Below are positions 44,157-48,136 of a stretch of DNA of 48,136 bases, in pieces (within the stretch, counting starts at the first letter, position 1; each line of letters starts with the position of its first letter). Source of the stretch: Colwellia marinimaniae (GTDB taxonomy: Bacteria; Pseudomonadota; Gammaproteobacteria; Enterobacterales; Alteromonadaceae); the NCBI RefSeq assembly GCF_002207865.1, contig NZ_BDQM01000028.1, positions 1 to 48,136 on the forward strand, given 5' to 3'. A model generated the notes under the pieces. That model saw only the letters and a list, made by a program, of their open reading frames with translations. It was not told where the DNA came from and did no database searches. A program made the position numbers and the translations under genes.

Positions 44157-45203
44157 TTAATCTTGTTGTGCTGCTTTATTTGCCTGTTCAAATAAAATAT
44201 CACTTTGCTTTAAAAAAGTTTCAACATTATTGCTTGGCGCCATTAAATATCTGGGTGCCATTATCGTGGCATTATATTGTGGATGTGGATTAAACTCAGG
44301 CTTCTTACTGTATTGTAATAAGTAAGTACCGCCAAAGAGTAGTGCCGTAATACTTAACGCTACAACAATTCTACGTTTTGCACTAACATGAAAGCCAATA
44401 TAGCTATTTAACCAAAACAGGCTAAAAGCTAGTCCAATGGGTACTAGCGTACTAATCAAACCGAGTAATGAATTACTCGAGGCGTTAAAAGCAATAATTT
44501 CTTCCAATAGATCACTAAGCCACAGCAGAATAAAAAAGCTAAAGCTAATACCAAGTTGAGCGAGTATCCGTGGATCATGCTTAGTGAGGTGAGACACTAA
44601 AGCCACACCTGCAGGCCATAAAGCAAATAATAAGCTCATACTAAAAGCGCTAACAAACAACTGGCTTATATTGGTTTCAGTTGGCTGGTTTAAATAGGAA
44701 ATGTTTCCCGCTATCAGTATAAACAAAGCAATACTGATAAATACTGCAATAGGGTGGCGGATGAAGTCTATTAGCGACTCAAAGGGGCTAAAGGCAATGG
44801 TATCTGCTACTTGATGATCACTAAATAGTATTCTTAATTGGCTTTTACCCAAAACAATAACATCACCATCATTAATTACTTGTTGATGGTCATCTTTATT
44901 ACTTGATTTGCTACCTTCTAATATTGTGCCATTTACTGAGTTATTATCATTAAGGCGCCAAGCACCTTGAGAAAAACTTAACGATAAGTGCTGCGGACAA
45001 ATATGAGGGTCAGTTAAAATAATATCATTGTGATAACCCCGGCCAATGGAAATTTCGCTTTGCTTGAGTCGGTGACGATGCAGCAATTTATGATTACGGG
45101 TAATTTCTTCAATAATGATCTCACCTTGTTCACAGGGTAAGTCATTACTTGTCATTGGCTCTGTTGCTGTGCAGCCATGCTCAGTATCTTTAATTATTTC
45201 CAT
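44157..45203 (-). CDS. FHA-domain multi-span membrane protein
   Basis: FHA domains bind phosphothreonine peptides. The 348-residue protein has an N-terminal FHA domain (about 35-125): the GR pair in ISIGRGYHND (54-55), PQHLSLSF with His72, and NNSVNGTILEG (88-93), so the ligand-binding residues are all present. Residues about 151-300 contain five predicted membrane segments (151-171, 182-204, 213-234, 244-268, 277-297), and a polar tail follows. It is the second gene of a two-gene unit, overlapping the upstream protease gene by 10 bp. I infer a membrane signalling or adaptor protein; no kinase or phosphatase lies nearby. Confidence 0.82.
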   Translation of the reverse strand: MEIIKDTEHGCTATEPMTSNDLPCEQGEIIIEEITRNHKLLHRHRLKQSEISIGRGYHNDIILTDPHICPQHLSLSFSQGAWRLNDNNSVNGTILEGSKSSNKDDHQQVINDGDVIVLGKSQLRILFSDHQVADTIAFSPFESLIDFIRHPIAVFISIALFILIAGNISYLNQPTETNISQLFVSAFSMSLLFALWPAGVALVSHLTKHDPRILAQLGISFSFFILLWLSDLLEEIIAFNASSNSLLGLISTLVPIGLAFSLFWLNSYIGFHVSAKRRIVVALSITALLFGGTYLLQYSKKPEFNPHPQYNATIMAPRYLMAPSNNVETFLKQSDILFEQANKAAQQD

Positions 45204-46465
45204 GATACCGCCTCCATAAATTTACCAGTAAAAGCCAGGGCATTTTTTTTGCTGACACCGGCTAGAGTAAAGTGGCTGACTAAAGCTTGTTGATTTTTAT
45301 CGATACTAGCGCCTAGATATAAGACATCAAATAATCCTGGGAATTCTTTGTAAGCACGAGTACAGAAAATACTTTTATTTTTAATTTCTTGGCTTGAGCC
45401 AGCGGTACTTGCCGGTGTAATTATGTCATGGTGACATTGATACTCAGTGACATCATCTTTACCTGCTCTATTGCCCGCACCAGCTCGTGATATTTGCCGT
45501 TGATATAAATGATAAAATTTATTATCACTTAAATTCTTTGCTTGCATATAACGAAATTCAATTTCAACACTGCCAGTAAAAAAGTGTGACGAAAGATAAG
45601 TGTTTTCATCTAAAGAGCAATTAGCAATGGCCGCTAAAATAAGGGCATCTTTTTTATCCGCATTAGAGTCACCCCAGCAGCGAATGAAAGGTACGTCAAT
45701 AATCGGGATCATAGCCTTACCGGCAAGCTCTTTACTTTGCCAAGTATTATTAAGTAGTGCTGACATTAGTTTATTTTGGTTGGCCATTAATTGAGCTGAC
45801 ATTTGTTGCTTAATATCTGTCGGTGCATTTTTTTTATAGTCACTGAAAAGTGTCACCAATTTTTCATGTGGAACCAAAAAACCAATTTGGTTACCCGATG
45901 TGGCTACATTAATGCCAACTACCTTTTCATCTTTGTTAACCACAGGACCACCACTCATGCCTGAATTAATAGAACCAGTGAAATGGATACGCTCATTGAA
46001 CGATTCTTTTTTTAAACCGTTATAAGTACCAGGTACCACAATCATGCCTAAGTCATGAGGGTTGCCCAGAGCAAATAACTGCTCACCTTTAATCGGCTTT
46101 TTATCCGAAAGTATGAAGTAGGGCATATCAAGGTCAACATGACGTTTTACTAAGGCTAGATCATTAATAACATCGACACTCACCAAGTCGACTTGCCCCG
46201 ATTTTCCTTGGTAGTCTAAATATTCAATGCGATATTTTTCTGGGTGACGGGCATAGCTAGATATTACATGGTAGTTAGTGGCAATAATGCCATCTGCACT
46301 GATCTGAAAACCAGAGCCAATCGACGATTTCTCGCCACTGGCTTTATCAATCAATTTTATTTGATAAAGGGAAGGTGTTAGCTGGGCGAAAATTTCTTCA
46401 GCTTGCTCGGCGGCAAAAATAGTATGACTTAATAGTATAAAAACTAAGGTAAAAAGAGTTTTCAT
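45194..46465 (-). CDS. periplasmic trypsin-like serine protease without PDZ domain
   Basis: This 423-residue protein has a Sec signal peptide (cleavage near IFAAEQ) and a chymotrypsin-fold protease domain related to DegP/HtrA. The triad is visible: His66 in IATNYHVISS, Asp102 in VINDLALVK and Ser171 in NSGMSGGPVV, with oxyanion-loop Gly residues. It has no recognisable PDZ domain; instead about 200 residues of unknown fold follow, with several Cys (for example CWGDSN, NCSLDE, YQCHHD, FCTRAY) that may form disulfides. It overlaps the FHA membrane protein gene, so protease and FHA protein are probably made together and may form one envelope system. Confidence 0.85.
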   Translation of the reverse strand: MKTLFTLVFILLSHTIFAAEQAEEIFAQLTPSLYQIKLIDKASGEKSSIGSGFQISADGIIATNYHVISSYARHPEKYRIEYLDYQGKSGQVDLVSVDVINDLALVKRHVDLDMPYFILSDKKPIKGEQLFALGNPHDLGMIVVPGTYNGLKKESFNERIHFTGSINSGMSGGPVVNKDEKVVGINVATSGNQIGFLVPHEKLVTLFSDYKKNAPTDIKQQMSAQLMANQNKLMSALLNNTWQSKELAGKAMIPIIDVPFIRCWGDSNADKKDALILAAIANCSLDENTYLSSHFFTGSVEIEFRYMQAKNLSDNKFYHLYQRQISRAGAGNRAGKDDVTEYQCHHDIITPASTAGSSQEIKNKSIFCTRAYKEFPGLFDVLYLGASIDKNQQALVSHFTLAGVSKKNALAFTGKFMEAVSWK

Positions 46466-47066
46466 TCATCTTCCTGTTGATAAGCAATTCATCCATTGTG
46501 ACACTAAATTAGCATTTGTCACTCTCTCAATAACATTAATCATCTTGCTTGATTGATGTCATTGTTTACCATGTTGAAGCCAAGTATGTTTTTCCCTAAA
46601 TACCAATGAATAAACTTGCCATGACCAGCCTTAATAATCAATAAGCTGAGCAGTACTTACTTAACAAACCTGAGGCTAGCTTAGATTATCCTTTTGGCTA
46701 TGATGTTAAAATTTTCAACGTTAAAAATTAAATTTTTGCTACTTTAGTGCTTGGAAACGTGGCTAAAGGAGATGCTAAAGACGTTATGCTGCGTGATATA
46801 TTTCCGTCAGTTATTTCTGGTTATCATATCTGAATAAAATTCATTAATCATTAACGCTACTATTGTTGATTTACGCATGAGTTAATAACAAAGATATTAA
46901 TTACTTTTTTACCATCACCGGGTTTACTTTTTAATATTTCGCTTCTTTTTATCCTTACCCTATGTCAAATTGAAAGTAGTCTAGAATCGAAAGCTCTTTT
47001 TGAGTTAATTTACTTTTTGTTTATAATGAAAAATCAACATCAGTGGTTAATAACAAAGGCTATCTA
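46466..47066. other. intergenic stretch with MmcQ-like remnant
   Basis: This 601-bp region upstream of the protease gene holds its promoter at the left, the decayed MmcQ/YjbR-like gene at 46606-46833, and an AT-rich stretch likely to have been the promoter of the Tat-lipoprotein pseudogene on the right. Confidence 0.6.
46606..46833 (+). pseudogene. decayed MmcQ/YjbR-family gene
   Basis: One frame from the ATG at 46606 reads MNKLAMTSLNNQ, TAA (46642), then AEQYLLNKPEASLDYPFGYD and VKIFNVKN, TAA (46729), then IFATLVLG...VMLRDIFPSVISGYHI and TGA. The parts correspond to the MmcQ/YjbR (DUF419) family, whose members read LLxKPxAxxDYPFGxDVxVFKVxxKMFA, then, after an NLKCDP segment, PSVIPGYHMNKxHW. 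The NLKCDP part is missing and the frame ends right after GYH. Two internal stops, an internal deletion and a lost C-terminus make it a dead gene. Protein function would have been DNA-binding-like and unknown. Confidence 0.75.
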
Positions 47067-47404
47067 ATGCAACGAAGACGATTTATTCAGAGAGAGGTAT
47101 AGCACTCTATATGAGTTCATTACTGGCTTGTTCTAGTGTTATAAAAAAGGTATCAGTATCGAAAGAGAAAAGATTATATATCGATGGCTTATCTTTTATT
47201 CCGTCTGATCTGAATGATGTTAAAGCGGCGAAAATAGATGCTTTTATTGCTGACATCTCAGCTATTGAGGAAGTAAAACGTCCAGATGGTAGCTTGAATT
47301 ATAAACGTACGAATCTACGTGGTAAAACCCTGAAATTTTTGAAAGTGCGCAGGTGTTTTATCAGGGATGATGAAAAAGCGGCGTGGTACATGGACGTACA
47401 TTAA
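47067..47404 (+). pseudogene. frameshifted Tat-lipoprotein, M19 dipeptidase-like N-terminus
   Basis: ATG 47067 opens MQRRRFIQREV then TAG. Removing one AG from the (AG)4 run at 47089-47096 would join it to the next frame, giving MQRRRFIQRGIALYMSSLLAC: a twin-arginine motif followed by a lipobox, a coherent Tat lipoprotein signal. The following part (KRLYIDGLSFIPSDLND, AFIADISAIEE, DGSLNYKRT) resembles the start of membrane dipeptidases (peptidase M19). After about 47314 similarity ends and the frame runs into unrelated sequence (LKVRRCFIRDDEKAAWYMD). So both a frameshift and a truncation or insertion are present. An ORF starting at 47111 is not an independent gene. Confidence 0.65.
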
Positions 47405-47525
47405 CGCAGCACCTCGAAGTTCTTGATTGAATGAAAGATAGGTTTTATTCGCAGCGCCGAGAGAGTCCAGAGAGGCTCGGCGATAGCCCTCTTTGGGTGT
47501 AGTCGCCACCGCGACGCGAAAGCAG
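47340..47525. other. G+C-rich patch, possible repeat or mobile-element remnant
   Basis: This stretch is clearly richer in G+C than the rest of the window and carries a perfect 7-bp inverted repeat, CGCCGAG (47455-47461) with CTCGGCG (47476-47482). Its left edge coincides with the point where dipeptidase similarity stops. The minus-strand frame across it (47315-47509) has no ribosome site. It may be a non-autonomous element or a structured RNA remnant; I see no terminal repeats that would prove it. Confidence 0.35.
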
Positions 47526-47590
47526 TTAAGAATACAGACAACTTTAAATACTAGATTATATCAAGTCATACATAGTAAGGGCTTAAAATG

Positions 47591-47613
47591 CGCTAGCCGT
47601 GGTCCGGCTAGCG
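47591..47613. other. perfect 9-bp hairpin
   Basis: CGCTAGCCG and CGGCTAGCG enclose TGGTC, flanked by TTAAAA on both sides. On the minus strand it lies about 50 bp beyond the stop of the orphan fragment and is followed by a short T-run, so it may be that lost gene's terminator. Confidence 0.5.
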
Positions 47614-47661
47614 TTAAAACCAAATTAACCCTTGCCTTAATTGACAAATATTGACTCATAA

Positions 47662-47835
47662 TCAGTAAAGCCCACCATTATCATAAGTACCATTTGGCAT
47701 GACAAATGATGTATTAGGGCTAGCCAATGAACAAAGTGGTCCGTAAGGAGAGCCGTAATAGTCAGTGCGGCTTAGCTCTTGTCTGATATTTTGTAAATAG
47801 TTTCTATTCTGATCGTAACGATAATTACGCCACTG
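47662..47835 (-). pseudogene. orphan C-terminal coding fragment
   Basis: The minus strand is open for 57 codons between TAG (47838-47836) and TGA (47664-47662), reading QWRNYRYDQNRNYLQNIRQE then LSRTDYYGSPYGPLCSLASP and TSFVMPNGTYDNGGLY. Rich composition in Tyr, Asn, Arg and Gly in an AT-rich region looks protein-coding, but there is no start codon with a ribosome site. It may be the 3' end of a truncated gene. I do not recognise the family. Confidence 0.4.
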
Positions 47836-47864
47836 CTAATTGTATAAAAATAAATTTAGCAGTG
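47831..47864. other. 9-bp inverted repeat at fragment edge
   Basis: CACTGCTAA (47831-47839) and TTAGCAGTG (47856-47864) are perfect complements across a 16-nt AT-rich loop. It lies exactly where the orphan minus-strand frame breaks, so it may mark an insertion or deletion boundary. Confidence 0.45.
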
Positions 47865-48136
47865 AAAATAGCGAGTAAAAGTGTCATGTTTTTTTACACT
47901 TGTACAATTAGTTTGGTTGTGGTTTATTTTATCTTATTGTCTTTACTATGGTATTTGTATGTGGTATGCCCTATGCATTTCTTTGTACAAGGGAAGGGAA
48001 ACCCACAAGTTAATTTTAAATTATAGAGATTATATTTTTAATATATTACTGAGGGCAAACTAATACCAATTGCATTAATTAAGTTCCCACTTTTATCCAG
48101 TCTCGATCACACAATTCCATTACTCTCGACACATCA

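Larger units (their letters stand above)
47405..48136. other. gene-poor right end
   Basis: This 732-bp stretch holds the G+C-rich patch, a perfect hairpin (47591-47613), an orphan minus-strand coding fragment (47662-47835), a second hairpin (47831-47864) and an AT-rich tail. No intact gene is visible. The last 80 bp contain TAATACCAATTGCATTAATT, which looks like an interspersed repeat of this group but has no second copy in the window. Confidence 0.5.

Noticed and set aside
47315..47345. Possible group II intron start (GTGCG-like) in the dipeptidase pseudogene
   Set aside because: No domain V, no reverse transcriptase and no matching 3' end were found nearby.
47315..47509. 64-codon minus-strand frame MATTPKEGYRR...
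   Set aside because: No ribosome site and it spans the G+C-rich inverted repeat; more likely part of a repeat element than a gene.
47881..48063. 60-codon hydrophobic plus-strand frame
   Set aside because: AT-rich sequence gives chance Leu/Tyr/Ile-rich frames; no ribosome site and no recognisable topology.

Overview
The window looks like chromosomal DNA from a marine, probably cold-adapted gammaproteobacterium of the Alteromonadales, most likely Colwellia or a close relative. The evidence is low G+C, AT-rich codon use, proteins close to Escherichia coli/Shewanella orthologues (HemE, MetJ, AroK, PBP1a, Dam), a nickel superoxide dismutase, and an argininosuccinate lyase fused to an acetyltransferase as described in Moritella-type bacteria. 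Genus is inferred from recalled protein similarity, not from a search. I saw no rRNA, tRNA, CRISPR array or intact insertion sequence.

Layout. 1-2.1 kb: a small secreted protein whose start lies in an octamer repeat, a pair of inverted REP-like elements, slyX and a WD40 lipoprotein. 2.2-6.1 kb: fkpA, a glycosyltransferase, an S1/P1-type nuclease and a thioesterase. 6.3-7.9 kb: a four-gene nickel superoxide dismutase operon whose promoter is overlapped by a Fur-like site. 7.9-9.05 kb: a mostly non-coding stretch with a decayed DUF2780-like gene. 9.06-12.8 kb: hemE, then a GntR/ABC ATPase/permease operon. 12.9-17.9 kb: metJ divergent from metB-metL, with MetJ boxes between; metB and metL are separated by a decayed tandem array copied from the 3' end of metB. 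18.2-19.5 kb: an orphan protein resembling a degenerate HD-GYP protein. 19.8-28.8 kb: argE divergent from argC-argB-argF-argG-argH(A)-argA, a complete arginine pathway except argD and argJ. 28.9-40.7 kb: mrcA divergent from pilMNOPQ-aroK-aroB-damX-dam, the classic gammaproteobacterial order. 40.7-44.1 kb: three minus-strand genes interrupt the usual dam-rpe-gph-trpS order, and gph is absent. 44.1-46.5 kb: a periplasmic serine protease and an FHA-domain membrane protein in one operon. 46.5-48.1 kb: a gene graveyard with MmcQ/YjbR-like, Tat-lipoprotein (M19 dipeptidase-like) and unidentified fragments, plus a G+C-rich structured patch.

The window combines housekeeping biosynthesis (haem, methionine, arginine, shikimate), cell wall and type IV pilus assembly, DNA methylation and oxidative stress defence. 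The most unusual signals are the metB-tail tandem array, the Fur-like control of the Ni-SOD operon with two uncharacterised small partner genes, the octamer repeat over a start codon, the protease/FHA pair, and REP-like elements with compensatory stem changes.
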